64,000 bases of DNA from Bog-756 sp963769905 (lineage in GTDB: Bacteria; Actinomycetota; Acidimicrobiia; Acidimicrobiales; RAAP-2): the NCBI GenBank assembly GCA_963769905.1, contig CAVYNG010000002.1:2108001-2172000 (forward strand), written 5' to 3'. This document shows, piece by piece, positions 8,367-17,495 of this stretch; position 1 is the first letter of the stretch; every line of letters starts with the position of its first letter. The notes below the pieces were generated by a model. That model was not told the origin of the DNA. It did no database searches and saw only the letters and a list, made by a program, of their open reading frames with translations. A program made the position numbers and the translations under genes.

Positions 8367-9301
8367 CAGAAGTAGCCCTCGCGCTTGCGGTCCTCCATGG
8401 CCGCCTCGCTGGTGCGGTCATCGGCCCTGGTCGCGCCTCGTTCGGTGAGCCGCGACGCGGCGACCTCGGCCACGATGTCGACCGCCGTGGCCGCCACGGA
8501 TTCGACCGCACCGGTGCAGGTCATGTCGCCCACCGTGCGATATCGCACGGTGGCCTCGAAGACCTCCTCGTCCTCCCTCGGGGCGACGTGGGGCCCGATG
8601 GCGAGGAGCATTCCGTCACGGCGGAACACCTCGCGCCGGTGCGAATAGTAGATGGAGGGCAGCTCGATCGACTCGTCGACCACGTACTGCCAGATGTCGA
8701 GCTCGGTCCAGTCCGACAGTGGGAACACCCGGATGTGCTCGCCGCTCCGGTGCCTACCGTTGTAGAGCGACCAGAGCTCGGGACGCTGGTTCTTCGGGTC
8801 CCACTGGCCGAACTCGTCCCGGAACGAGAAGACCCGCTCCTTCGCCCGCGCCTTCTCCTCGTCCCTCCGGGCCCCGCCGAAGACTGCGTCGAAACGGTAC
8901 TCGGCGATGGCGTCGAGGAGGGTGCGCGTCTGCAGGCGGTTGCGCGAAGGGTTCGGACCCGACTCCTCGCTGACCCGCCCCGCGTCGATCGAGTCCTGCA
9001 CCGACGCCACGATCAGCGTGGCGCCGAGATCTGCGATCGTCCGATCGCGGAATTCGAGCACCTCGGTGAAGTTGTGTCCGGTGTCGACGTGCATGACGGG
9101 GAAAGGGATTCTCCCCGGCCAGAACGCCTTCTCCGCGAGGCGGAGCATCACCACCGAGTCCTTGCCACCCGAAAAGAGCAGCACCGGCCGCTCGAATTCG
9201 GCCGCCACCTCGCGCATGACATGGATCGACTGGGCCTCGATATTCTGCAACTGGGACATCTGGTACTGCCCCGACCCAGCCACCCCCGTCCCCCGATCCA
9301 T
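8366..9301 (-). CDS. cysD: Sulfate adenylyltransferase subunit 2
   Basis: Catalytic ATP-pyrophosphatase subunit of ATP sulfurylase. The PP-loop SGGKDS is at 44-49, and the protein has VMHVDTGHNFTEVLEFRD, ARRDEEKARAKERVFSFRD and FPLSDWTELDIWQY. It gives 311 residues from ATG 9301, whose N-terminus (GSGQYQMSQLQNIEAQSIHV) resembles actinobacterial CysD. A TAGATT box 8 nt before this ATG also supports it. A longer open frame to 9472 is unlikely because it would run through the promoter. First gene of the cysDNC operon and divergent from the acetyltransferase operon. Confidence 0.95.
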   Translation of the reverse strand: MDRGTGVAGSGQYQMSQLQNIEAQSIHVMREVAAEFERPVLLFSGGKDSVVMLRLAEKAFWPGRIPFPVMHVDTGHNFTEVLEFRDRTIADLGATLIVASVQDSIDAGRVSEESGPNPSRNRLQTRTLLDAIAEYRFDAVFGGARRDEEKARAKERVFSFRDEFGQWDPKNQRPELWSLYNGRHRSGEHIRVFPLSDWTELDIWQYVVDESIELPSIYYSHRREVFRRDGMLLAIGPHVAPREDEEVFEATVRYRTVGDMTCTGAVESVAATAVDIVAEVAASRLTERGATRADDRTSEAAMEDRKREGYF

Positions 9302-9309
9302 GACCTCCC

Positions 9310-9315
9310 AATCTA
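9310..9315 (-). promoter_or_regulatory. -10 box (TAGATT) of the cysDNC operon
   Basis: TAGATT on the minus strand lies 8 nt from the cysD ATG, giving a nearly leaderless mRNA. The GGGAGG in the spacer could alternatively be read as a very close ribosome site. Confidence 0.5.
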
Positions 9316-9346
9316 CCGCATGATCCAAGGATTTCGGAACAGGTCG

Positions 9347-9352
9347 TAGACT
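9347..9352 (+). promoter_or_regulatory. -10 box (TAGACT) for the acetyltransferase operon
   Basis: A TAnnnT match on the plus strand. It predicts a leader of about 60 nt that holds the GGGGGG ribosome site before the ATG at 9420. It is back-to-back with the cysD promoter. Confidence 0.35.
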
Positions 9353-9419
9353 CGAAAAAGCTGCGGCGACGGGCCGCGCACGGATCCGGGCCCGCTCTGG
9401 TCGGGCCGGGGGGACGACG

Positions 9420-10142
9420 ATGGGGCCGACAGGTGAAGCACGCCGGACGCCATCGACTGGCCCTGCCACCACCGGAGCCTCCGTACCTCACGACGAGCGC
9501 GACCGCGACGAGCGGCGCATCGCCGTCGTCCGCGCCGCGACCGACGGTGACGCGTCGGCTGCGGCTGCGCTCCATGCGCTCCAGATCTCCCAGGGGTTCC
9601 TCTCACTTCTCGGTCCCCGGTTCCTCCGGCGCCTGTACCGACGCATCGGCCGCGACCCGGGTTCGTTCCTGCTGATCGCCGAGATCGACCGGGTCGACGT
9701 GGGCTTCGTCGCCGGGACGACCGACGTCGGCGCCCTCTACCGGACCTTCCTCGTCCGGGACGGCCTCGTCGCGGGTGCCGCCGCCGCCGGTCGGCTGCTC
9801 ACCGGCTGGAGACAGGTGCTGGACACGCTGGGCCATGCGAGCTCGAAGGGAACCGGGGTCGGCCGGGGGGCGGAGCTCCTCGCGATCGCCGTCGACCCCT
9901 CCGAACGACGACGCGGCACGGGCCGGTCCCTCGTCGCGGCCTTCCTCGACGAGGTCGCCTTGCGCGGCTGTGACGCGGCGCACGTCGTGGTGGGTGCCGA
10001 AAACGCCGGGGCGATCGCGCTGTACGAACGTGCCGGGTTCGCCGCCGTCGACCGCTTCGAGCTCCATGCGGGTACCGAGTCGCTCCTCATGCAGTGGGAG
10101 CGCGCCGGCGGGGATGGGACATCCGCGGACCCCTGCGCATGA
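9420..10142 (+). CDS. GNAT-family N-acetyltransferase
   Basis: 240 residues. The acetyl-CoA-binding motif A is LAIAVDPSERRRGTGRSL (154-171), followed by VVVGAENAGAIALYERAGF, the usual motif B. ATG 9420 has GGGGGG 7 nt upstream. Its stop overlaps the next gene's ATG (ATGA), and that gene overlaps the aminotransferase, so the three form one tight operon. In that setting it could acetylate the amino sugar made by the PglE-like aminotransferase. Classical PglD is a left-handed beta-helix enzyme, so this would be a non-orthologous replacement. That is inference. Confidence 0.8.
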   Translation: MGPTGEARRTPSTGPATTGASVPHDERDRDERRIAVVRAATDGDASAAAALHALQISQGFLSLLGPRFLRRLYRRIGRDPGSFLLIAEIDRVDVGFVAGTTDVGALYRTFLVRDGLVAGAAAAGRLLTGWRQVLDTLGHASSKGTGVGRGAELLAIAVDPSERRRGTGRSLVAAFLDEVALRGCDAAHVVVGAENAGAIALYERAGFAAVDRFELHAGTESLLMQWERAGGDGTSADPCA

Positions 10143-11101
10143 CCGGGCCGTCGATCGCAGTGACCGCCCTGGTGGTCACTCTGGCCGTCACCCCGCTGGC
10201 GATGGTCGTCGCCAAGCGGACCGGCATCGTAGATCGACCCGGACCGCTGAAGCCTCAGGTCGCGCCGGTACCGTATCTGGGGGGCGTCGCGGTCTTTGCG
10301 GGAACGGTGGTCGGCGTACTGGCCGGACGGCCGAGCGTCGTCTGGCCGCTCGCCGGAGCGCTCTGCCTGGGTGTCGCCGACGACCGGTTCGACCTGTCCG
10401 CTCCGGCTCGCCTGATCGGCCAGCTGGGGATCGGAGCCGTCGTGGTGGTCACCTGTCCGGTCCGCCTGCCGGGAGCGGCTGCCGCGGTCCTCTTGGTCGC
10501 GGCGACCCTTCTGCTCGTCAACGGCGTGAACCTCATCGACGGGCTCGACATGCTCGCGGCCGGTGTGGTCGGCGTCGGCGCGGCAGCCTTCGCGGCAATC
10601 CTCCACGGCTCGGGACGCGAGTTGGGGATCGCCCTCGCAGCCGCGTCGGTCGGCTTTCTCTTCTACAACCGCCCTCCGGCGCGGGTGTATCTGGGAGACG
10701 GCGGCTCCTACCTCCTCGGCACCGGTCTGGTCGTGCTGCTCGGCGAGGCGTGGAGACCCGGCGCCGCCGTCACGACCGGTGTGGCCGCGTTCGCCGTCGT
10801 CGCGGTCCCGGCGGCCGAGGTCGCCTTCGCGGTCGTCCGTCGGCTGCGCGGCGGACGGTCGGTGGTCGCCGGGGACCGCGGCCATCCGTATGATCGTCTG
10901 GTGGACCGAGGATGGCCGCGCACGGCAGCCAGCCTGGCCTACATCGCCATGGAGGCGCTGCTCGCCGGCGGCGCGGTGCTGGCGGTCGTTCTGGCGTCGC
11001 CGGCCGTCGCAGTGGCCGTTGACGTCGCGGCGGCGATCGTGCTGGTGGCGGTGGCCGCAGCCACGGGAGCGCTCACCCCCGACGAGGAAGCCCGCACGTG
11101 A
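10139..11101 (+). CDS. Polyprenyl-phosphate N-acetylhexosamine-1-phosphate transferase (WecA/TagO/MraY family)
   Basis: Membrane enzyme that moves a sugar-1-phosphate from a UDP-sugar to undecaprenyl phosphate, starting a glycan. The 320-residue protein has about ten hydrophobic segments. It carries the family motifs in order: DRPGPLKPQ with PYLGG, the aspartate pair in GVADDRFDL, NGVNLIDGLDMLAAG and RVYLGDGGSYLLG. The start ATG overlaps the acetyltransferase stop, and its stop overlaps the GTG of the aminotransferase. It is the best candidate initiating transferase for the glycan of this locus. Confidence 0.9.
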   Translation: MTGPSIAVTALVVTLAVTPLAMVVAKRTGIVDRPGPLKPQVAPVPYLGGVAVFAGTVVGVLAGRPSVVWPLAGALCLGVADDRFDLSAPARLIGQLGIGAVVVVTCPVRLPGAAAAVLLVAATLLLVNGVNLIDGLDMLAAGVVGVGAAAFAAILHGSGRELGIALAAASVGFLFYNRPPARVYLGDGGSYLLGTGLVVLLGEAWRPGAAVTTGVAAFAVVAVPAAEVAFAVVRRLRGGRSVVAGDRGHPYDRLVDRGWPRTAASLAYIAMEALLAGGAVLAVVLASPAVAVAVDVAAAIVLVAVAAATGALTPDEEART

Positions 11102-12222
11102 CCCGCATCTATCTCTCGCCACCGGAAGTCGGGCCTGAGGAGCGGGCCATGCTGCTCGACGCCTTCGATTCCAACTGGATCGCGCCGGTCGGTCCGGACA
11201 TCGACGCGTTCGAGCGAGAGCTCGCCGACCGGGCGGGCGTCGGTCACGCGGTCGCGCTCTCCAGTGGGACGGCCGCGCTCCACCTCGGGCTTCTGCTCGC
11301 CGGCGTCGGCCCGGGCGACGAGGTGCTCGTCCCGTCGTTCACCTTCGTCGCCACCGCCTCGGCGGTCGTCTACCTCGGCGCGACACCGGTCTTCGTCGAC
11401 TCTTCGCCGTCGACCTGGAACATCGACCCCGACCTCGTGGACGAGGAGCTTGCGCGGCGAGCGCGCCGCGGACGACTCCCCGCGGCGGTCGTGGCAGTTG
11501 ATCTCTACGGTCAGTCGGCCGACTACGAGCGCCTCTTGCCGTCGTGTCGCCGGTACGACATCCCGCTGATCGAGGACGCGGCTGAGGCTCTCGGCGCCAC
11601 CTACCGCGGCGCTCCCGCCGGTTCGTTCGGTTCGACCGGGGTCTTCTCGTTCAACGGCAACAAGATCATCACGACGAGCGGTGGCGGCATGCTGGTGACC
11701 GATTCGGCCGAACTGGCGGCGCAGGCACGGTTCCTCGCCACCCAGGCTCGTGACCCCTTGCCCCACTACGAACATTCGGTCCTCGGCTACAACTACCGGC
11801 TCTCCAACCTGCTGGCAGCGCTCGGCAGGGCTCAGCTAAGAGGGCTCGACCACCGCATCGAGCGCCGTCGCAGGCTCCACGAGCGCTATCGCGAGGCCCT
11901 GGCTGGGACGCCTGGGATCCGCTTCATGCCGATCGCAGAGTACGGCGAACCGAACTGGTGGCTCACCTGCATCCTGGTGGATCCGGAGGCCTTCGGCGCC
12001 GATCGGGAGGAGATCCGGCTGGCGCTCGAATCGGTCGACATCGAGTCGCGGCCCACGTGGAAACCACTGCACCTCCAGCCGGTCTTCAAGGACGCCCGTT
12101 GCATCGGCGGTGACGTCTCCGCCTCCATCTTCGAGCACGGGCTGTGTCTCCCGACCGGCTCGGCCCTCACCCACGACCAGCTCGACCGCGTGATCGAAGC
12201 GGTCCTCGCCGTTCCGGACTGA
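11098..12222 (+). CDS. DegT/DnrJ/EryC1/StrS aminotransferase, PglE-like (UDP-4-keto-6-deoxy sugar aminotransferase)
   Basis: PLP-dependent sugar aminotransferase of 374 residues. The PLP lysine lies in FNGNKIITTSGGGML (Lys189), with PLIEDAAEALGA (Asp160) for the pyridine nitrogen and SSGTAALHL for the phosphate. From memory, several blocks match Campylobacter PglE closely: YLSPP and SNWIAPVG at the start, HYEH-x-YNYRLSNLLAALG in the middle, and SRPTWKPLHLQPVF and GLCLPTGSALT near the end. PglE turns the 4-keto sugar made by PglF into UDP-N-acetylbacillosamine precursor. A PglF/CapD-like dehydratase is encoded at 43803. Last gene of the operon, ending before a strong hairpin. Confidence 0.9.
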   Translation: MTRIYLSPPEVGPEERAMLLDAFDSNWIAPVGPDIDAFERELADRAGVGHAVALSSGTAALHLGLLLAGVGPGDEVLVPSFTFVATASAVVYLGATPVFVDSSPSTWNIDPDLVDEELARRARRGRLPAAVVAVDLYGQSADYERLLPSCRRYDIPLIEDAAEALGATYRGAPAGSFGSTGVFSFNGNKIITTSGGGMLVTDSAELAAQARFLATQARDPLPHYEHSVLGYNYRLSNLLAALGRAQLRGLDHRIERRRRLHERYREALAGTPGIRFMPIAEYGEPNWWLTCILVDPEAFGADREEIRLALESVDIESRPTWKPLHLQPVFKDARCIGGDVSASIFEHGLCLPTGSALTHDQLDRVIEAVLAVPD

Positions 12223-12303
12223 ACCACCCTCTCCGCGGGGCACCCGCCGGCCTGCGGAACGACGGTCACTCTGCACACGAGAACGCTGCTCCGTACACGC
12301 GAA

Positions 12304-12335
12304 GGACCCGGGTGACGGCACGGCCACCCGGGTCC
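12304..12335. terminator. Strong hairpin between convergent genes
   Basis: GGACCCGGGTG and CACCCGGGTCC form a perfect 11-bp stem with a 10-nt loop, between the aminotransferase gene (+) and the IPT-repeat gene (-). No long T-run follows on either side. It is probably a bidirectional terminator of the GC-rich type. Confidence 0.6.
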
Positions 12336-12381
12336 CCGTTACCGGCCCTGTTGTCAGTCCGGCTCGACAGCAACCGACCTG

Positions 12382-13584
12382 TCAGGCGATGTGAAGGATC
12401 AGAGTCTTGGAGGCCGTCGTCTTGGTCTTGACCCCCTTGAACTTGCCGGGCTTGATCTCGACGGGTGTGATCACCGTTTCGGTCACCTGCACGGAGACCG
12501 GAACGTTGCTACCCACCGTGACATGCTTCGGGTTGATCGTCCCCATCAAAACCCCACCCTTGGTCAACTTGAGGCTCTTCGGCAGGGTCGCGCCCTTCTT
12601 CCACTTGAAGGTCGCTCCCGGTCCGGACCCTGAGGTCTGCAGGACGACCCCCAATCCGCCGGGACCGTAGGGCACGCCCGGCGTGGCATCGGGGAGCGAC
12701 GACGTGGTGATCTGGAACCCCGCGGCCGCGACGTAGGTGAACTGGTCACCTGGCGGGTTGGCGGCAGAGGTGCCGCCGGGGGCGGTCACCGTCACGTCGA
12801 CCGTGCCACTGCCCGAAGGCGAGGTCGCGCTGATCGACGTGTCCGAGTGGATCGTGAAGCTGGTCGCCGAGTTGGTCCCGAACTTCACAGCCGTCGCCCC
12901 GGTGAACCCGGTGCCGGTGACCGTCACGCCGGTGCCACCCGCGGCCGGACCGGAGTTCGGGCTGACCGCGGTGACCGTCGGGGCCGCGATGTAGGTGAAC
13001 TGGTCACCCGGCGGGTTGGCGGCAGAGGTGCCGCCGGGGGCGGTCACCGTCACGTCGACCGTGCCACTACCCGAAGGCGAGGTCGCGCTGATCGAGGTGT
13101 CCGAGTTGACGATCACCCCGGTCGCCGCGTTGCTGCCTCCGAAGTCGACCGCGGTCGCGCCGGTGAACCCGGTGCCGGTGATGGTCACGCCGGTGCCACC
13201 CGCGGCCGGACCGGAGTTCGGGCTGACCGCGGTGACCGTCGGGGCGGGTGGCACACCCACGTAGGTGAACTGGTCACCTGGCGGGTTGGCGGCAGAGGTG
13301 CCGCCCGGCGCGGTCACCGTCACGTCGACCGTGCCACTGCCCGAAGGCGAGGTCGCGCTGATCGAGGTGTCCGAGTTGACGATCACCCCGGTCGCCGCGT
13401 TGCTGCCTCCGAAGTCGACCGCGGTCGCCCCGGTGAACCCGGTGCCGGTGATGGTCACGCCGGTGCCACCCGCGGCCGGACCGGAGTTCGGGCTGACCGC
13501 GGTGACCGTCGGGGCGGCGATGTAGGTGAACTGGTCACCCGGCGGGTTGGCGGCAGAGGTGCCGCCCGGTGCGGTGACCGTCAC
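12382..13584 (-). CDS. IPT/TIG-repeat surface protein, C-terminal part (separated by a frameshift)
   Basis: An open frame of about 400 residues that continues the long IPT-repeat protein after the one-base deletion at about 13641. It holds the end of the eighth array repeat, then three more IPT repeats, with repeat 11 carrying the variant VKFGTNSATSFTIHSD. The C-terminal domain of about 115 residues begins GFQITTSSLPDATPGVPY and has WKKGATLPKSLKLTKGGVL, like putative Ig domains of the He_PIG type. There is no LPXTG motif or C-terminal membrane helix, so the protein is probably secreted or held non-covalently. This frame has no credible start of its own, so it would be lost unless the frameshift is bypassed or is an assembly error. 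Confidence 0.75.
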   Translation of the reverse strand: MTVTAPGGTSAANPPGDQFTYIAAPTVTAVSPNSGPAAGGTGVTITGTGFTGATAVDFGGSNAATGVIVNSDTSISATSPSGSGTVDVTVTAPGGTSAANPPGDQFTYVGVPPAPTVTAVSPNSGPAAGGTGVTITGTGFTGATAVDFGGSNAATGVIVNSDTSISATSPSGSGTVDVTVTAPGGTSAANPPGDQFTYIAAPTVTAVSPNSGPAAGGTGVTVTGTGFTGATAVKFGTNSATSFTIHSDTSISATSPSGSGTVDVTVTAPGGTSAANPPGDQFTYVAAAGFQITTSSLPDATPGVPYGPGGLGVVLQTSGSGPGATFKWKKGATLPKSLKLTKGGVLMGTINPKHVTVGSNVPVSVQVTETVITPVEIKPGKFKGVKTKTTASKTLILHIA

Positions 13585-15640
13585 GTCGACCGTGCCACTG
13601 CCCGAAGGCGAGGTCGCGCTGATCGAGGTGTCCGAGTGGACGTGAAGCTGGTCGCCGCGTTGCTGCCTCCGAAGTCGACCGCGGTCGCGCCGGTGAACCC
13701 GGTGCCGGTGATGGTCACGCCGGTGCCACCCGCGGCCGGACCGGAGCTCGGGCTGACCGCGGTGACCGTCGGGGCCGCGACGTAGGTGAACTGGTCACCT
13801 GGCGGGTTGGCGGCAGAGGTGCCGCCCGGCGCGGTGACCGTCACGTCGACCGTGCCACTGCCCGAAGGCGAGGTCGCGCTGATCGAGGTGTCCGAGTTGA
13901 CGATCACCCCGGTCGCCGCGTTGCTGCCTCCGAAGTCGACCGCGGTCGCCCCGGTGAACCCGGTGCCGGTGATGGTCACGCCGGTGCCACCCGCGGCCGG
14001 ACCGGAGTTCGGGCTGACCGCAGTGACCGTCGGGGCGGCGATGTAGGTGAACTGGTCACCTGGCGGGTTGGCGGCAGAGGTGCCGCCCGGTGCGGTGACC
14101 GTCACGTCGACCGTGCCACTGCCCGAAGGCGAGGTCGCGCTGATCGAGGTGTCCGAGTTGACGATCACCCCGGTCGCCGCGTTGCTGCCTCCGAAGTCGA
14201 CCGCGGTCGCCCCGGTGAACCCGGTGCCGGTGATGGTCACGCCGGTGCCACCCGCGGCCGGACCGGAGTTCGGGCTGACCGCAGTGACCGTCGGGGCGGC
14301 GATGTAGGTGAACTGGTCACCCGGCGGGTTGGCGGCAGAGGTGCCGCCCGGTGCGGTGACCGTCACGTCGACCGTGCCACTGCCCGAAGGCGAGGTCGCG
14401 CTGATCGAGGTGTCCGAGTGGACCGTGAAGCTGGTCGCCGCGTTGCTGCCTCCGAAGTCGACCGCGGTCGCGCCGGTGAACCCGGTGCCGGTGATGGTCA
14501 CGCCGGTGCCACCCGCGGCCGGACCGGAGCTCGGGCTGACCGCGGTGACCGTCGGGGCCGCGACGTAGGTGAACTGGTCACCTGGCGGGTTGGCGGCAGA
14601 GGTGCCGCCCGGGGCGGTGACCGTCACGTCGACCGTGCCACTGCCCGAAGGCGAGGTCGCGCTGATCGAGGTGTCCGAGTTGACGATCACCCCGGTCGCC
14701 GCGTTGCTGCCTCCGAAGTCGACCGCGGTCGCCCCGGTGAACCCGGTGCCGGTGATGGTCACGCCGGTGCCACCCGCGGCCGGACCGGAGTTCGGGCTGA
14801 CCGCAGTGACCGTCGGGGCGGCGATGTAGGTGAACTGGTCACCCGGCGGGTTGGCGGCAGAGGTGCCACCCGGCGCGGTCACCGTCACGTCGACCGTGCC
14901 ACTGCCCGAAGGCGAGGTCGCGCTGATCGAGGTGTCCGAGTTGACGATCACTCCGGTCGCCGCGTTGCTGCCTCCGAAGTCGACCGCGGTCGCCCCGGTG
15001 AAGCCGGTGCCGGTGATGGTCACGCCGGTGCCACCCGCGGCCGGACCGGAGTTCGGGCTGACCGCGGTGACCGTCGGGGCGGGTGGCGGGGTGACGTAGG
15101 TGAACTGGTCACCCGGCGGATTGGCGGCAGAGGTGCCGCCCGGCGCGGTGACCGTCACGTCGACCGTGCCACTGCCCGAAGGCGAGGTCGCGCTGATCGA
15201 GGTGTCCGAGTTGACGATCACTCCGGTCGCCGCGTTGCTGGCTCCGAAGTCGACCGCGGTCGCGCCGGTGAACCCGGTGCCGGTGATGGCCACGCTGGTG
15301 CCACCGGCCGTCGTACCCGTGTTCGGGCTGACCGCGGTGACCGTCGGGGCGGGTGGCGCCCCCACATAGGTGAACTGGTCACCCGGCGGATTGGCGGCAG
15401 AGGTGCCGCCCGGCGCGGTGACCGTCACGTCGACCGTGCCACTGCCCGAAGGCGAGGTCGCGCTGATCGAGGTGTCCGAGTTGACGATCACTCCGGTCGC
15501 CGCGTTGCCGGGCCCGAAGTCGACCGCGGTCGCGCCGGTGAATCCGGTGCCGGTGATGGTCACGCCGGTGCCACCCGCGGCAGTACCCGAGGCCGGGCTG
15601 ACCGCGGTGACGGTCGGGGCGGCCACGACGGTGAGGCTCC
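12732..15640 (-). repeat. Tandem array of 11 IPT/TIG-coding repeats, 261-270 bp each
   Basis: Eleven near-identical units of 87-90 codons read PTVTAVSPNSGPAAGG through VTVTAPGGTSAANPPGD. Units alternate between two variants, NSGP with GVIVNSD and SSGP with SFTVHSD. Units 5-6-7 and 8-9-10 repeat the same order, which shows a super-repeat of about 783 bp and thus recent block duplication. Unit 8 has one base fewer than unit 5 (GGACGTG against GGACCGTG at 13641). On the opposite strand each unit also reads open for about 86 codons, a by-product of composition. Confidence 0.9.
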
Positions 15641-17312
15641 ACCGCGGCGAGGGCGCCTGGTAGGGCGGGGTGCAGCCGATTCCGGTGCCCCCGCAGCTGT
15701 TGATGCTCGGGTAGGCGTCGAGCACGGTGGTCGTGTAGGGCATGGTGTTCCCGACCGTCGTGGAGGCGACGAATTCGGTCTCGTAGGAGGAGATGGTGGA
15801 GCCGAGGGTGTCGCCCGCGTTGACTGTGTACTTCGCAGTGATCGTCGGGAGGGTGAGCGCGTCCCCACCCGGAATGTTGACGGACGCATTCAAGAAGGTC
15901 TCGATGTAGGGGTAGGTCGTCTTGTAGTTGCCGGTCATCTGGGCGGTGCACTCACCCGGTATGAACCCCATGGCCGCGGTGCAGTAGGAAACGGTGTACT
16001 TGCCCGAGACGTTCGAGTCGCCGCCTTCGACGCTGAGCGAGCCCGGCACGAGGGTCAGCCCGGCAGGGACCGGGGTCATCGCCGAGTACTGCCCCACGTT
16101 GTCCACCGTGATGCCCGACTGGGTCGCCGGGATGAGGGCCTGGGCCGGCGCCGAGATCGAGGTGATCACGGACCCGGGGGCCGCCGTCGAGGGATCCGAC
16201 ACCCCGTTGCCGGTGTCCTCGGAGGCGCCGACCATGAGCGAGGGAGGAATGGTGACCACCCCGCCCATGTAGAAGCCGGCCTCGGTCTGGAGGATGGTCA
16301 TGGTCGCGGTCACGCAGTTGCCCGGCGAGGGGTAGGTGAACCCGGTTGCGCAGATGGCGATGGTCCCGGTCTGGGTGCCGGTGGTGGTGACGACGTAGGT
16401 CCAGACGGTCGTGGCACCCGATCCGCTGCTCGAGTCGGTGTAGACGGGCGTGTACGTCAAGATGCCGCCGCTGAAGGTGATGGTCCCCGAGGCGGGCTGG
16501 GTCACCACGGTGAGTGTGGAGGGATCAACCGCAGGGCCGCCGGTCATCAGGCTGAGCGCGTTGAAGTTGTCGATCGGAGGTTGGGCGGTCGCCCCAGTCG
16601 AGGTCGAGGTGCCGGTCCCGTAGGCTCCGGTGCCGTTCGCCATCGCCAGAGTCGAGTTGTAGGCGTAGTGGTCCGCGGTGACCGCCGTCGAGGTACCGGT
16701 ACCGTTGGTGACGGTGATGTCGACCGTGCCGGTGCCGGCCGGGGCGGTCACGATGAGCGAGTCGAGGGAGTTCTCGAGGAGCCCGGTGCCCGCGTTGGCG
16801 CCGAAGTGGACCGCGGTGACCCCGTAGAAGTTGGTGCCCGCCACCGTGACGGTCGTCCCGCCCGCGCTAGGTCCGCCCGCCGGGCTCGCGACAGTCTGGA
16901 CCCCGGTGACGGTCGGGGCGGGGAACACGAAAGTGAAATGGTCGGCGGCACCCGTCGGGGACGTGCCGCTGGCATTGGTCACCGTGATGTCCACCGTCGC
17001 GGAAGCGGTGACTGGCAGCACCGCCTTCGGGGAGACCGCGGTCATCGTGGTGCTCTTGTTGAGGGTGAACGAGGCCGCCGCCTGCGTGCCGAAGTGGACC
17101 GCGGTGATACTCCCGAGGGCGGTGCCGGTGATGGTCACCGTCGTCCCACCGTTGGCGCTTCCGCTCGTCGGGCTGACCGCGGTGATCGTCGGGGCCGCCG
17201 CGTACGCAGACGGAACCGCGACCACCGCCAGGCCGGCCGTCGCGATCAGCCCGGCGAGCACCGCCTTGGCGAACGTCGACAGCGAGAACAAACGCGAACG
17301 AAAAGCACTCAT
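13581..17312 (-). CDS. Secreted IPT/TIG-repeat surface protein, N-terminal and main part
   Basis: Large secreted protein with immunoglobulin-like IPT/TIG domains. It begins at ATG 17312 (MSAFRSRLFSLSTFAKAV) after a GGGGGG ribosome site. The signal peptide has a hydrophobic core VLAGLIATAGLAVVAV and ends near SAYAAAP. Two diverged IPT domains follow (about 30-200). A region of about 330 residues has beta-rich, Thr/Ser-rich sequence, including ASGTITFSGGILTYTPVYTD. Then comes the array of near-identical IPT repeats. A single-base deletion in array repeat 8 shifts the frame, and reading ends in an unrelated tail (TRTPRSARPRLRAVARST). Without the deletion the protein would be about 1,640 residues. 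Likely role: adhesion, or an outer layer beside the glycan. Confidence 0.85.
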   Translation of the reverse strand: MSAFRSRLFSLSTFAKAVLAGLIATAGLAVVAVPSAYAAAPTITAVSPTSGSANGGTTVTITGTALGSITAVHFGTQAAASFTLNKSTTMTAVSPKAVLPVTASATVDITVTNASGTSPTGAADHFTFVFPAPTVTGVQTVASPAGGPSAGGTTVTVAGTNFYGVTAVHFGANAGTGLLENSLDSLIVTAPAGTGTVDITVTNGTGTSTAVTADHYAYNSTLAMANGTGAYGTGTSTSTGATAQPPIDNFNALSLMTGGPAVDPSTLTVVTQPASGTITFSGGILTYTPVYTDSSSGSGATTVWTYVVTTTGTQTGTIAICATGFTYPSPGNCVTATMTILQTEAGFYMGGVVTIPPSLMVGASEDTGNGVSDPSTAAPGSVITSISAPAQALIPATQSGITVDNVGQYSAMTPVPAGLTLVPGSLSVEGGDSNVSGKYTVSYCTAAMGFIPGECTAQMTGNYKTTYPYIETFLNASVNIPGGDALTLPTITAKYTVNAGDTLGSTISSYETEFVASTTVGNTMPYTTTVLDAYPSINSCGGTGIGCTPPYQAPSPRWSLTVVAAPTVTAVSPASGTAAGGTGVTITGTGFTGATAVDFGPGNAATGVIVNSDTSISATSPSGSGTVDVTVTAPGGTSAANPPGDQFTYVGAPPAPTVTAVSPNTGTTAGGTSVAITGTGFTGATAVDFGASNAATGVIVNSDTSISATSPSGSGTVDVTVTAPGGTSAANPPGDQFTYVTPPPAPTVTAVSPNSGPAAGGTGVTITGTGFTGATAVDFGGSNAATGVIVNSDTSISATSPSGSGTVDVTVTAPGGTSAANPPGDQFTYIAAPTVTAVSPNSGPAAGGTGVTITGTGFTGATAVDFGGSNAATGVIVNSDTSISATSPSGSGTVDVTVTAPGGTSAANPPGDQFTYVAAPTVTAVSPSSGPAAGGTGVTITGTGFTGATAVDFGGSNAATSFTVHSDTSISATSPSGSGTVDVTVTAPGGTSAANPPGDQFTYIAAPTVTAVSPNSGPAAGGTGVTITGTGFTGATAVDFGGSNAATGVIVNSDTSISATSPSGSGTVDVTVTAPGGTSAANPPGDQFTYIAAPTVTAVSPNSGPAAGGTGVTITGTGFTGATAVDFGGSNAATGVIVNSDTSISATSPSGSGTVDVTVTAPGGTSAANPPGDQFTYVAAPTVTAVSPSSGPAAGGTGVTITGTGFTGATAVDFGGSNAATSFTSTRTPRSARPRLRAVARST

Positions 17313-17389
17313 CGAGAAACCCCCCAGGATTCGTCGTGGCCGAAGCGTCGCTTGGAACCGGCCCCAACACTTCCACACCGGTCCCCGCG

Positions 17390-17395
17390 ACGCTA
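17390..17395 (-). promoter_or_regulatory. -10 box (TAGCGT) for the IPT-repeat gene
   Basis: A minus-strand TAnnnT match about 78 bp before the ATG at 17312. The short divergent region up to 17507 holds this and the plus-strand TATGAT box. Confidence 0.35.
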
Positions 17396-17495
17396 GTGAC
17401 TTCGCCCGCGGAGGGGAGCCCGGGGCGTGCGGTCGGTGAGCGGCGCCGGGTCCGGGTCCGACGACCCTCCAGGCCTCCGAACGGACCGCCTGCCG

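Noticed and set aside
12732..15640. Regularly spaced repeats that might suggest a CRISPR array
   Set aside because: Units are 261-270 bp, contiguous without unique spacers, and code IPT domains in frame.
12737..17396. Long plus-strand open frames opposite the IPT-repeat gene, including one of about 990 codons and a series of 86-codon frames
   Set aside because: They are the antisense of the repeats, each ending at the same TAG. Composition (high Arg/Gly/Asp, or Pro/Val) and lack of signals show a by-product of GC-rich codon use.
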